Assembly (NCBI GenBank): GCA_000151295.1
Contig: GG745346.1
Coordinates: 832,124-896,123 of the forward strand
DNA from: Allomyces macrogynus ATCC 38327
Taxonomy: Eukaryota; Blastocladiomycota; Blastocladiomycetes; Blastocladiales; Blastocladiaceae
Direction: 5' to 3'
Length of the DNA stretch: 64,000 bases
A program made the position numbers and the translations under genes. This document shows positions 11,607-22,780 of this stretch, piece by piece (within the stretch, counting starts at the first letter, position 1; each line of letters starts with the position of its first letter). Below the pieces are notes generated by a model, which worked only from the letters and a program-made list of their open reading frames with translations, did no database searches and was not told the DNA's origin.

Positions 11607-13888
11607 ATGACCGTAGTCGACACGGGGCCAGCTGGTGTCCCGTCTGTCGCCGTGACTCCGCCTGCGCGCCCGCGCCGCCGTCGCGTGCGCTTCCCGCTCC
11701 ACGAAGTGCATGTTGCGCGATTCGGGTCATTTGCGCGCGCCACGGCCTACTCGGCATGTGCTCTCGCGTCGGCCGCACCGTGCAATCTCACCATGACGCC
11801 CATGCATCCGGCGTTTGTCTATACGGCACCGTCCGCGGCCGCGACCACGGGCGGATCCGCATCGGCACTGGCCGCCGTCTCGCCCTCGTTCCAACCCATT
11901 TCCTGCCACGTTTCGCCCGCGAGCCCTTTTGAAGTGGCTCCGACGTCGAGCCTGCCCAGTACCGCTCCCGCGTCGTTGTCGCTTCCATCCGACGGCGCGG
12001 CTGATGCTGCATTGGCCAGGAGGCCAAGCATCCGGTCGGTTAAGTCGGCCCTTGCGGTTGGTGGCTCCGGCCAGTCATCGCCGTCGACGGCGCAAAAGTC
12101 CCCGACCCTTTCGGCACGATCGGCCGGCTCGTCTGTTTACCCGTCGCTGCTGGATCCCGATACGCCCGTGCACATTGTGGCGGGCAGCTCCAACAACCAC
12201 TTGCTGTGCCTCTTGGCCAGCTCGACGGGCGCCTACTGGAACACGGTCGAGGTGCCCCTCACGCAGATTCCGGACAAGGGCGAGATTCTGGGCCTGCACG
12301 CTTTTGAGCGCACAACCACGTTCCACTTTTCGGATATTGTCTCGGGCCGCATGAAGGCGTCACCCAGTGTCGGCGCGGCGGCCGTGGCCAAGCGCAGCAC
12401 GGCCCTGACCAACTTGATTGTGGCAGTGGCGATAATACAGGTATCTTGGTTTACCTCTCCACCCCTTGGCTATGATGATTTCAACCCTTTTTGACCCGCC
12501 AAGTGGTCGGTAGGAGTCGGAAACGGGGCCCAAGTATTCGCTGCACGTTTACGGCGCACTCGCAGTCGGGACGACGCTGGAACGCAAACTGTTTGCGCTT
12601 GCCGCTGATTGCCAAGTCATTCCCCTCGATTACGCACCTTTGCATGTGTCGCATCTCGAGTATGTTACTTGCGATTCATGTCTCCGTGCCGATGTGGAGA
12701 ACTCAAGTTGCACTTTGCTCGGTAGAATTGCGGACGAGGGAAAAGAGGCCATGGCGATTGCTGTATGCGACGAGGACGGCATCATTCATCTCTACGCTGA
12801 GGTATGAACGATCCGCGACCAACGTTGGGGTTTCTGGCTGGACGCTCAGATCATAACTGCTCTGCCGGTAGGTGCCCTCGACGCGCAAGTTTGTCGAAAT
12901 TGACGGCATTCTATCACCCGCCAGCTCGGATCCACCAAGCGCGTACGCGTCGCGTGAAGACCTCACGCTTCTCTTATCGATGCACTCACGTTTACTCGTC
13001 TATAGCGCCATGTTCACGGCGTCGCTCGAGACGCAAATCAACGAGCAGTCGGTTCGCTTTACAGCGGTCGCGTATGGATCAGGACAGCTCACCGTGACGC
13101 TCGACTGGAGGAACCCCGAGACGCATCATTTCGGTTCGTACCCCCCGCTCGGATTTTTTTGCTCGCGTGGCGAACTCCGTGCTCATCATCCTCGTTCCAT
13201 GTAGTCCCATCTCGTCGTCGCGTCTTTTCCGAGCCACTCTGCTACACGCCCATCACGAGCGTGAACTGTTTCGCACACGCGGGGGAGGTCCACTTACTCG
13301 TGACGCCCGCGTGCGAACCCGCATTTGTGCTGCTGAACGTGTCGCAGCTCGCCGCGAGCGAGACCAAGGAGGCCTCGGGCTTGACTGCCGCGTGCTCGCG
13401 CGTCACGTTGCCGCTGAGCGACCGGTTCGATTCGGTCGTGAGCGCGGCCGTCGGCAACGTGCTCTGGAACGGGTCGACGCAGATCGTGCTGGGCACGTAC
13501 GGTCAGCGGCTGCTGCTGTACGATTGGGGTACGCTCTTGTCTTGACCAAGGGTGTGGGTTTGGCATGACTGACACTCCGGACTGGCGCGCAGACAAGGAA
13601 ACCTCCTCGTTCCACTTGGTCAGCATGAACAAGACGGCCTACCCCGTGCTGGCGCTCTACCTGACTGACATCAACCGCGACGGCGTGCTCGAGCTTGTCG
13701 CCGTATCGCTGTTCGGACTCCACGTCTACCAGCACGACCTGGACCATGTGCGCGCCCGCGTCGAGGCGCGGCTCGGGCTCCCCATTGCTTGCGCGGGCGA
13801 GGAGGAGGAGGAGGATACGGCGCTCGACCAGGATGCCAATGACGGCACCGAAATGGATGCGGAAGTCAATGGTGGTTCCGAAGATTGA
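11607..13888 (+). CDS. KPTN: Kaptin-like protein (KICSTOR complex subunit)
   Basis: Exons 11607-12440, 12514-12659, 12708-12801, 12872-13133, 13205-13528 and 13593-13888 give 651 residues with all phases closed. After a serine/alanine-rich N terminus of about 170 residues, segments match the integrin-alpha-like beta-propeller of kaptin: GEILGLHAFERTTTFHFSD, PKYSLHVYGALAVGTT, EDGIIHLYAE, NGSTQIVLGTYGQRLLLYDW, and the strongest match YLTDINRDGVLELVAVSLFG followed by HVYQHDL. The C terminus is strongly acidic (EEEEEDTALDQD). Family knowledge: KPTN with ITFG2, C12orf66 and SZT2 tethers GATOR1 to lysosomes and restrains mTORC1. The N terminus is longer than in animals. Assignment rests on motif order, not a database search. 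Confidence 0.75.
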
Positions 13889-13967
13889 GCATGCTCAAAA
13901 GGAAAATGCATATTTGCCCGTACTCGTCATTCCCCAAATCATTTAGTCTGCTCCACCCCAACACAGT

Positions 13968-15561
13968 TCAGCTCACCGTCGCCATCTCCTCCTCCCCCGC
14001 CTTGGCACCCAACCCCACCGTCTCGCTCCTCTCGCCCTTCTTCTCCGGCACGACCGGGCACGTCAACTCGAGCACCTTCTTATCCGCGACCCACTTGGCC
14101 TTGACTTTCTCCTCGTCCACGACGTACGGCAGCGGCACGATCGCGTGGTACTTACTCGGGACGTGGCACACGACAGATCGCGGCTCGACGCGCGCATCAA
14201 TCTCGGCCACGGCATTGACGCGCGGTAAGTCAAACTTGACCACGAGCGCGCGCGGCCGCTGTGGGGAATCGGCGACGCGGTCCGGCCCGCCCCAGTAGGT
14301 CTGCAGGGCAAAGTCGTTGCGGTGGACGACGCGGAACTTGGGCGTTTCAATCGGCGGCGGGACCGCCTGGCTGCGCAATTTCAGGTCACGGAGAAAGTCC
14401 TCGATTGGCTGCTCCGGCGTGGTCGCAGCAGAGTCGGCGGATTGCGACGGGACGGGTGCCGCTTGACCTGCAGGCGCAGCTGGTTTCGTGGGAGTCGGGT
14501 CAGTGGACTTGAACGCGACGGTCTTGGGGTTGGCCTTGGCTTTCCCTTTGTCCTTGGCGGAGGATTCCTTGGTGGCGAGCGCGGCAGCGGCAGAGACCGC
14601 GGCGCCCATGCCCGACGGCGCTGACGAGGACCCAGAACCGACGGGCTCGCGAATCGCCGTGTTGACGGGCGTGCCCTTGTACTTGATTTTAGGAACGACC
14701 GTAGTGGCTGCGAGAACGGAGCGTCAGAAGATGTATCGTGGCTGCCTCTGGAAGCAACAGAACGTACTCCGCTCGAGCTTGGTCTTGAACTTGTTCTCAA
14801 TCGACTCGACCGCGACCTCAATCAAACTCGTGCGCAGCTCGGGCTTGGCAAACGCGTTCGGGTGGAACACGATGTCGAACAGCAATACCGTTTCGGCGCC
14901 CTTGCCTACACGCGTCGCGACCGTCGACATGAGCGTCCCGTCCCCGAACCCCACTCACCCACAGATCACGCGCGTACTTTCGCTATCCTGCTCGGGCCGC
15001 GGCGCCGTCATACTATGCGGCAGCGTCCACGATTCGCCGACCTTCCCACCGCGTGTGACGCGCTTGGCTGCGGGCTTATCAATCTCGGTCGACGCCGCGA
15101 GATTGATGTAGACGACGCGCGACGTGACCTCGATCCACTCGGGCTTGAGCCCTTCGGGCAAAGGCGCGTCGGTGGTGCGCTGCGTGCGCACGACAAATTG
15201 GCCCTCGGGCCGCACCCAGCGCAGATTGTGACCGCGCTCGCGCTCGAGTTGCTGAATTTCTTTCTCGTATTGCTAAGGAAATGAACGAACGGCGCGGTGA
15301 GGGGAGCGGCAGCGGGCGGGGAGGGCGTGGATGGTGCGGACCTTGCGCGTCTCTGGGTTCGTGATATCGTCCATGTAGGCCTTGAACATGTCGCGGATTC
15401 CTTGTCCTTAAACGCATTTTGGAACCGCTCCACCTCCTGTCATCGGACCCCGTAGCCAATATCAGTCAACAGTTCGTGGCAGGCGGTGGATGGCCTCGGA
15501 ACGGGCGTCGCCGTGCCTGCGGCGTCATTTTGAAGTCCTCCTTGGCGTCGTCTTTGAGCAT
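13968..15561 (-). CDS. DNAAF2: Kintoun, dynein axonemal assembly factor 2 (PIH1 family)
   Basis: Minus-strand exons are 15561-15517, 15436-15342, 15272-14963, 14905-14768 and 14707-13968, about 442 residues after allowing for one missing base. The PIH1 domain reads EVERFQNAFKD, MFKAYMDDITNPETRK, YEKEIQQLERERGHNLRWV, GESWTLPHSM, LLFDIVFHPNAF and KIKYKGTP, the order typical of kintoun. A CS-like segment follows near the C terminus (KFRVVHRNDFALQTYWGG, HAIVPLPYVVDEEKVKAKW). Family knowledge: kintoun works with HSP90/HSP70 to preassemble ciliary dynein arms in the cytoplasm. Intron 1 looks GC-AG (GCACGG donor at 15516). The second exon contains a one-base frame break near 15390 (inferred GAG-ATC reduced by one base). 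Confidence 0.82.
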
Positions 15562-15815
15562 GTTGGCGCGAAGATGGCGGATTTCGATGCTGACTTGAGC
15601 AGCTTGCAGCAGGTGCCGTTGGTATGAAAGCGGAGAGCTGAAGGGGAGAGCAAATCACGGGCCGGAGACCACAATCGACGGTGGTTGCAGGCAGAAAGCA
15701 ACGACAGACGGGCTTCCATTCTCACTCACGATACGATCACGTAACGACGGCAACCTCACAAGGATCGACGCCAGAAACATGCTCAAAACGCCGGTTTATA
15801 ATCAAAAAGACCCAC

Positions 15816-16587
15816 TTAGGCCGTCTCCTCGACCGCGACCGTGTTGAGGCCCTTGAACGACTCGACGGGCACGTGCGAGACGAGCGCGTAGAGCTTCTCC
15901 TTGGCGTCCTCGGCGTCGTTACGCTTGCGCGAGATGCGCACGCGAATGCGGTGCGGCACCGTCTTGACACCCTTGTTCCAGACGGCCACGTTGAGCTCGG
16001 GCGCAAGACGCACGTCCTTGGTGCCCATGGCCTTGGCCGCAAACTCGCGAATGGCCTTGATCGCCTTGGGCGCGCGCTTCTTGAAGGAACTGCATTGGCA
16101 CACCGTCAGGGTCAGTTCCAAGTCAAACCGAATTGACGAGGGACCCGACGCGGCCGCCGGAGCCACGGCATTGGCGGGAAGGCCGGGTTGACACGCGAAG
16201 TCGCCGAAAACGACCAAGTGCGAGCGGGAATCACCTCATTTCACGCACTTGGTCGCACCCAACAACGCTCGACGCACTACAGCGCTTCACCGCCACAAAA
16301 CACCCCACATCGAACCCCAAAAGGGGCCGACTAAGCACGTCACCACGCAACCCACCACCACAACGCATCGGAAACAGGATCGAGCGAAGGAGAGCGCGTG
16401 CGTGCGTGCGGTTTCGTCGACTTCGAAGCGAAGGGCCGAGTGGCTCCAGCGAGCGTCAAAGTCCCCCAGTCCGCAAGTGTGCAAGTGCTGTCACATACGT
16501 GCCGTGCACCATGCGGTGCAGGTGGATCGTGTACTCGCGGGTCACGATGTCCTCGGTCGTCGAGCGCTTGCCAGTGGGCTTCACCAT
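15816..16587 (-). CDS. RPL31: 60S ribosomal protein eL31
   Basis: Exon 1 is 16587-16499 and exon 2 is 16089-15816, giving 120 residues. The protein has the expected [14 protein letters not shown] start, [19 protein letters not shown] core and [19 protein letters not shown] segment. It is a component of the large ribosomal subunit near the exit tunnel. The donor is GTATGT and the acceptor CAG. The single intron is about 409 bases, several times longer than most introns here, a pattern common in fungal ribosomal protein genes where a first intron can be regulatory or host a small nucleolar RNA. I did not find clear box C/D or H/ACA motifs in it. Confidence 0.95.
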
Positions 16588-17403
16588 TTTGACTAGAGCG
16601 TCAAAAATGGTATCGGTGGGTCAGATTTGGCCGGAAATCGAGACGGTGACCGTGGCCACGCCGATCCATCCGTTGCCAGTCGACCCGAAAATTACTCTGC
16701 TCGCGTTGGCAGCGAAGTGGCATGCGGGCACTTTGCGGGCGGTGGTCGCCGCGAGAGGGATTTCGGGTCGGCGATGTGGACGGTCGGTCGTGGTGCTGAA
16801 GCTGGTCACGGTCGAGGTCGGAATAGTCGTGCTCACATTTCAGCTCAAAGTGGGATGCTCGAGATGTGAAAGGAGGAAGACTTTTGCTGGCGCGGCGATC
16901 GATTTGCAAAACTTGATTGTTCCAGCCGCAACGAGTCACGTGTCAAGTATCATGGTCATTTTGCACCCCTCCTGCGTCGCTCGCATCATTGGCATCCTGA
17001 ACCTTGCCCTTGACGCCCGACGTCAACGCCGCGGTCCGAACACTTGAAGCCCATCGCGACAAACCGCAGTAATTTCTGGATACTTGGATGGTGCGTGTTG
17101 TCCTGGGTATTCCCGAACCGCTCGAGCAGCACCACCGGAGGTCTACGTCGCGGTGGATGTTGGCCATGGCGAATCAGGCGTCATGCGTTGAGCCATCTGG
17201 CGTCGGTAACACTCCCATATCAATCAATTGTGGTCACTCTGACGTCCCATTTCGAGGGGGAACACCATGATGGGCCGTTCGTTTCCAACCACGACATGTA
17301 CTGACGCGTCTTGCCGTTCTGCGTAGATCAATCCTGCCCTCTCATTTCAATATTGCTGATGAATAAAAAGCGCAAAATTGTACTAGACTCTATCAATCTC
17401 CAC
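16588..17403. other. Intergenic region upstream of RPL31, no gene seen
   Basis: About 815 bases lie between the RPL31 start and the aminoacylase stop. Open frames here are short or low in complexity and none resembles a known family. The part next to 16587 should contain the RPL31 promoter; I recognise no defined site. Confidence 0.35.
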
Positions 17404-18728
17404 TCAGCACTCCACGGTCCACAGCTTGGGGTCCTCGGCCGTCGGATCCACCACCTCGTCGAGCCGCGGAAGCAGCGCCGTGTAAAAATCGAGACCCTCG
17501 AGGAACATGGACTCGTCGAGGTACTCGTCGTGGCAGTGGAGCAGGACGGGCGTGTTGCGCATGGGCGAGATGCCGAGGGCTGGAACACGCGCGCGGCGCA
17601 CGTACCGCGAGTCGGTCGCGGCTGGGAAGACGGTCGGGTCGAGCGCGACATCGCGCGCCTTGGCTGTGGCCTGCAGCGCGTGCCACCACGGGTTGTTGTC
17701 GAGCGGCGTGACAAAGTTGCACGGCGTGAGCTGGATGAACTCGTACGAGACGCTGTTCGTGAACGAAAGGTCAGTGGCGAATCCAACCAAACAGTCAGAG
17801 CGCACTTTTCACAAACGTACCCTTCCTCGGACGCACACCACGCGTCGAGCAGCGCGCGGAACTTGGCGAGCGGCATTCTCGGGGAAATGCGGATATCGAA
17901 CCCCATGTCGAGCTGGTTTGGGATCACGTTCCACTGCACGCCGCCGCTGAGCATGGTCAAGTTGACCGTGGTCACGTCGCCAAGCGAGAACGGGCGGCCG
18001 TCAGCGTGCACGCCCGCTTTGAGTTGTGCCTCCTGCTCGTCACGGAACGCCAAAAACTTGGCCATGACGCGCTGCAATTTCGGTCCGGGCGTGTTCTCAA
18101 TAAACTGCGACCCGTGGCCCGTTTCGCCCTTGACCGAGACCTTGATCCACCACGGCGCGCGCTCGCCGTGGTAGACCTTGTAGGCGTTCTCCGGGTTGCC
18201 GAGCCCTTCGTCGAGCACGAGCCCAGCGTTGAGCGCCGTCCACTCGGGCGTGTGGATAAACTTTTCCATGCCGTCGTGCCCGCCAATTTCCTCGTCGGGC
18301 ACAAACATGACGTGAATGTCGCGCTTCGGCATGTATCCGCGCTGCAGCTTGAGCACGCGAATCGCCTCGAGGTACTGGATGCCGACGCACTTCATGTCCT
18401 GCGCGCCGCGCGCGTAGATGCGGCCATTGACCTTGTTGGCAGCGAACGGGTCCTGCGTCCAAAACTCGCGGAAGACGGGCACGACATCAATGTGCGAGTT
18501 GAGCACCAGCGACTTGAGCGACTTGCCATGCGTGCCACGCCAAGTCAGGATCACAATCGGCTTGCCAGGCACGACATTGTGCACTTGCGCCTCGAGCCCG
18601 AGGTCGCGGCCAAACTCGCGCAGCAGCGCCTCGGCGCCAACGTAGTCGGGCTCTGGGTGCACGGTCTTGACGCGCAGGTACCTGCGGAAGTTGGTGACGG
18701 CAATGTGCTCGGCGGCCGTGTCGGTCAT
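17404..18728 (-). CDS. ACY1: Aminoacylase-1 (N-acyl-L-amino-acid amidohydrolase, M20 family)
   Basis: Two exons, 18728-17821 and 17752-17404, separated by a 68-base intron (GTACGT..CAG), encode 418 residues, close to the animal enzyme. Metal and catalytic motifs of M20 peptidases are all present: NSHIDVVPVF (metal His and following Asp), RGAQDMKCVGIQYLEAI (bridging Asp), VPDEEIGGHDGM (catalytic Glu and metal Glu), and near the C terminus FPAATDSRYVRRARVPALG plus LLHCHDEYLDE with the last metal His. Family knowledge: the zinc enzyme releases free amino acids from N-acetylated ones in the cytosol. The coding-strand 5' leader carries a CT-rich stretch followed by 16 consecutive C bases about 36 bases before the ATG. 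Confidence 0.93.
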
Positions 18729-18763
18729 GGTGAGTGCTGCAGCTGGGTCGTTGGTGTCGTTTT

Positions 18764-18808
18764 GGGGGGGGGGGGGGGGCGGAGAGAGAGGGAGAGAGAG
18801 AGAGAGAG
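18764..18808. repeat. Poly-G tract followed by (GA)n microsatellite
   Basis: Sixteen consecutive G are followed by about 28 bases of GA/GGA repeats in the ACY1-VMA13 spacer. Tract length may vary in reads because such runs are error-prone. Confidence 0.9.
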
Positions 18809-18837
18809 CGTGTTCGGGCGGATCGCCGCGCTGTTGT

Positions 18838-18871
18838 GCCCAACAAGCTGTCGTGCCCAACAAGCTGTCGT
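18838..18871. repeat. 17-base tandem duplication
   Basis: The unit gcccaacaagctgtcgt occurs twice head to tail. Its function is unknown; it lies between the divergent ACY1 and VMA13 genes. Confidence 0.85.
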
Positions 18872-19133
18872 GCGCGACGATGGAGGCGGATCGTGGTTGA
18901 ATGGTGATGGCGTGCTGAAGGCGCCGTGGACTTTGCCGTGAGGAGAGCCAACGGCGACCAGTCAGAGCGAGACGCGTCGCGTCGGACCGGTGCCAGACCC
19001 ATCGCAGAACACACGACCGCTTCACCCCACGCGCTTGCCCTTCGACTTCTTCACAGCCAAACCGCGATCAGCACTGACAGCGTGGAAATACCGGCTGCAA
19101 CCCGTCTTCCTCGCCGCCAATTCCACGCGCATC

Positions 19134-21054
19134 ATGGCCGCCGCCGCCGCGCCCGTGTCGCCCGCAGGCCTCTCGGTCACGACTTCGGTGCTGCCGGCAT
19201 TCACGCCCGCTGAACTCGCCGCGACGCCCAGCGCGCCCGTAACTCTCGCCTTTTCCAGCTTCTTTGATGATCTGACTCGCCAAGTGCAAGCCAAGCCCGT
19301 GCCGTGGGACGGCTACGTGCGCGCGTCGATGATCTCGGCCGCCGACGTGGCCATGATCCAGGCCTACGAGCAGGAATCGCGCCAGGGCAAGAAGGACCTG
19401 CTGGCCACTCAAGCCGATGCTTACGCGGCGCTGTTGCTGCGCCTGCTCGGTGCGCTCGTGCGCGAGGAGACCGTGCAGTACCTGCTCGCCCTGGTCGATC
19501 AGATTCTCGACGGTTGGTGCAAGTTAACCTTGCTCTGGAGAGCTACGACGCGAGCGCGCGTGCTGACGATACGATGTGTCATGAATTGACCAGAAAACGA
19601 GGCATTCGCGGCGGCGCTGTTCCAGCAATCCAAGTCTGACCCATCTCTTCCGCTCGCGCCATTCTTGAAGTATGGTTTTCACGGCCATTCTGCGCGATCA
19701 GCGCGTCGTTGAGCTCGGGTGATTCAGGCAACGCGTTTATCTAGGCTCTTGCAAAAGGACGAGGTGTATGCAGCGCTCGCCGTCAGTAAAATCATCTCGT
19801 TCCTGCTCTGGTACGGCTCGATTGCCCGTCGTGTTCTGCCCAAAGTCCTCCTCATTTGCTTGATTTGATCTCGTGCAGCACGTCACCACATCCTGTCGAG
19901 CCCAATGTCGCGACCGACATTTTCGATCACCTTGTCAAGCTCCTCTCCCACAAGAACGCCAACATTGTCGACTTTGCCGTGCAAATCGTGCAGAGCTTGC
20001 TTAGCAAGGTCGACCTGCGCGTGCCGTTTTTCGATTTCCAGGGGGGCAAGCTCGTGTCGAGGTGCGCACCATGCATTTTTTCAGCCCGTTGCACCGAGCC
20101 TTCGACTTACTCGCCACTTTGTTAGTTTGATCAACGTGCTCATGACACAGACGAGCCCACAGACGCAGTACCAGGTCCTGTTTTGCCTGTGGAACCTGTC
20201 GTTTGAGCCCGACGTGGCCAAGGAGATTCAAAAGCAGTTCAACATCATTCCGACGCTCGTCGACGTGGCCAAGGGCGCCAATAAGGAAAAGGTCATTCGC
20301 ATGGTGCTCGCGTTCTTCCGCGTACGTGTACTCGTCCTTCCCCCGATCGTACTCCCCAACCCATCCTGACCTCTCCCCACCACAGAACCTGATCCACCAC
20401 GCGCCCTACGAGAACACGGTCCCGATGATCGGCAGTAAGCTGTTGCCGTTCCTCGACGTTCTGCGGCAGCGCAAGTTGCAGGACACGGACCTGGTTGACG
20501 ACGTCGACGCGTTGCAACAGCACTTGCGCGAGGCACTGCAGCGGCTGTCAACGTTTGACGAGTATTCGGGCGAAGTGCGGTCGGGCAAACTCGAGTGGTC
20601 GCCCGCACACGAGTCGGAAACGTTTTGGAAGCAGAACGCCAACAAGTTGGCCGAACACGACTCGGAGCTGGCGCGCACCTTGGCGCGGCTGCTCATGACG
20701 GCCACGGACCCGACGGTGCTGGCTGTCGCCGCGCATGATTTGGGGCAGTTTGTCAAGCATTACCCGGCGGGGAAGAAGTACGTGGTTGGCCGGTGAGACT
20801 CGGGTGGGATGGATGTGGGATGCAGTGGCTGACCGAGTTGATCGTGTGCTTAGGTTGCTGCAGGAGGTGGGCGCCAAACACCGGCTCATGGAAATGATGA
20901 ACCACGAGAACGCCGAGGTGCGGTACCACGCGCTGGTGGCGGTCCAGAAGCTCATGTCGCAGAGCTGGTGCGTGATTCTCGACTTTTCTTCGCTCAGCAG
21001 AGTCGATCAACACGCGAGCTCACGGCCGTTTTTCCGTGCGATAGGGACTTGTAA
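19134..21054 (+). CDS. VMA13: V-type proton ATPase subunit H
   Basis: Eight exons are proposed: 19134-19512, 19594-19669, 19745-19810, 19879-20061, 20126-20321, 20386-20777, 20854-20967 and 21045-21054, giving 471 residues, near the 478 of yeast. Conserved blocks include YALLLRLLGALVREETVQYL-like N-terminal helices, TQYQVLFCLWNLSFEPDVA, KEKVIRMVLAFFRNLIHH, KLEWSPAHESETFWKQNA and the C-terminal HDLGQFVKHYPAGKKLLQE with MNHENAEVRYHALVAVQKLM. Family knowledge: subunit H sits between V1 and Vo and is needed for activity and for silencing of free V1. The last exon contributes only a Trp completion plus two codons; it is the least certain splice. Confidence 0.92.
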
Positions 21055-21273
21055 ATCGGCGGGGTGATCACGGTCAGAAAGGAGGAGGCTGTGCTGGCGG
21101 CGAGGTGCTTCTGTTATCCATTCATTTCCCTTGCGCTTTGGACAAGACCACTTTGTCGTTCGCTACATAATTGGTGTGTGATTTTTGCAAGAAATAAGGC
21201 GCCGGCAGAGTCCCCACACCCTATTTCAGCGCGCCGACACCCGCGCGTCGCCAGTCCCCACCGATCCAAGTCG

Positions 21274-22105
21274 TCATGCTCCGCCCTCCCCTTGTACCGC
21301 CGCCGTCAAGAGGAACGCCCAGTACGCGTCGAGTGCCGCGACTAGGCCGTCAAACACGGCGACGTTCCCGAGTGGGTTGGCCATCAAGTCGTGTGCACTC
21401 GCGGCGGTCTCGAGCACGCCCACGAGCCAGTCGGCCACGTCGACCGCGGGGACCTGTGTTGGGACCCCCGACGGTGGCACGGGACCGTGTACGCCAATGT
21501 ACTTTGGCCCGTCCTTGGCGTCCAGGTAAGTGCCGATGATCGCCGACGCGCCGTCCATGGCGCGTTCAGCGGCCGTGTGCTCGTCGTCGCCGCACCTACG
21601 CGAGCGACACACGCGTCAGCGGTCGTCGCAGCGAGTACACGCGTCGTGGGAAGGACACGTACTTTTTCCCGTTCACAAACACGTTGCGCCGCTTCTGCAC
21701 GGCCTCGACGAATGCGACCACGTGCGCGAGGGCCATTCCGTCCGGCAGCGTGCCCGCCGTCTTGGCCCACGTCTTGACCGCGGTAATCCCCTGCGCGTCG
21801 TCGGTCGCAAACAGCGCCGACAGCGACTTGTTCCCGGTCAGCGGGTAGGAAAGCGTGCGCGCCACGGCACGGACCGCGTCGAGGTCAACGGCGTGCAACG
21901 GGTCGCCCATGCTCCCGGTCGTGCTGCCCTGGTCGGGCACGGTGGGCGGTGCCGTTGTCGAGGCACCGGCGGCAATGGATCCTCGTCGCGGAGCAGCGGC
22001 ACCGGCGGATGCGGAGGTTGGTGAAGAGGAGGACGTGGGCACGGACGCGCTGCGTGCCGCGGACGCGCCGGCGGGTTTGGCCTCCTTGGTCTGGATGCAG
22101 CCCAT
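21274..22105 (-). CDS. Putative N-myristoylated protein of unknown function
   Basis: Two exons, 22105-21663 and 21595-21274 (GTACGT..TAG), encode 254 residues. The N terminus MGCIQTKEAK fits an N-myristoylation signal (Gly2) with an adjacent Cys3 that could be palmitoylated, as in membrane-tethered signalling proteins. A serine/alanine-rich linker of about 60 residues precedes an alpha-helical part with LTGNKSLSALFATDDAQGI and the C-terminal AVDVADWLVGVLETAASAHD. I do not recognise a domain. The gene is divergent from NDUFAF5. Confidence 0.65.
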
Positions 22106-22780
22106 GATGGAGAAGGGCTAGTAGGTACGGTTGGACTGGGGGGCGGTCGAGAGCTCTATGGCAGTGGACGTGTCAAGCCAGGCTGGATCCGTTGTGAACA
22201 GGGCGGGGACAGACCGACCTTGGAGCATGGCGTGGCTGCCGCCGCCGGTGCCGCCAACGGGGTGATCAAACCTCAGGCAGGTGCGGGATCGTTTTCTCGT
22301 GGATTCGAAGCGCGCCGAGCTACAGCAACAAGCTCGATGACCCGGAGTACTAAGATGACGAGTGGTTGTGGCCGTTGCGTCGTTCAATCGGTCCTGTGAG
22401 ACGGTACGAGGCGGAAGAAAGGACAAGATGGCGCGCGCTTGTCCCGGGCGAATTTGCAGCAAGTGGAGGGCGAGGAAAGGGTCAATCGGGGGGAGATCCA
22501 CGGGGCCGCAGAACAAATCGACCGTGGGTGGCGGCACCAAGGAGAGCGACGTGCCCGACCAAAAGTGCAAGTTTTGCTTTGATCAAAAGCACGTGCAAGT
22601 GACTTGGCCATTCTGAGCCGTGTTTGCTGCTGATCACAATCGCGGCCTCTTGCCAACTTCCTCGCCGTCGATCCCGCCCCACCGCCCATCACCTCTTGCA
22701 ACTGCAATTCTGCAGCAATACCCCGCAGGGAATCGAGCCCGCCGATCCTCCGCGCTGACGTATAGCCAGGACCTTCGATC
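22106..22780. promoter_or_regulatory. Spacer between the MGC-protein gene and NDUFAF5
   Basis: About 675 bases separate the two divergent genes. Short open frames occur on both strands but none shows conserved features. It presumably contains both promoters; I can name no site. Confidence 0.35.

Larger units (their letters stand above)
18729..19133. promoter_or_regulatory. Divergent promoter between ACY1 and VMA13
   Basis: This 405-base spacer contains a run of 16 G (18764-18779), a GA-rich microsatellite (18781-18808) and a 17-base direct repeat present twice (18838-18871). The G and GA tracts are poly-C and CT tracts on the ACY1 coding strand and could be part of its leader. No specific factor site is recognised. 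Confidence 0.5.

Noticed and set aside
18836..18872. CRISPR-like repeat
   Set aside because: Only two adjacent copies without a spacer; a simple tandem duplication in eukaryotic DNA.
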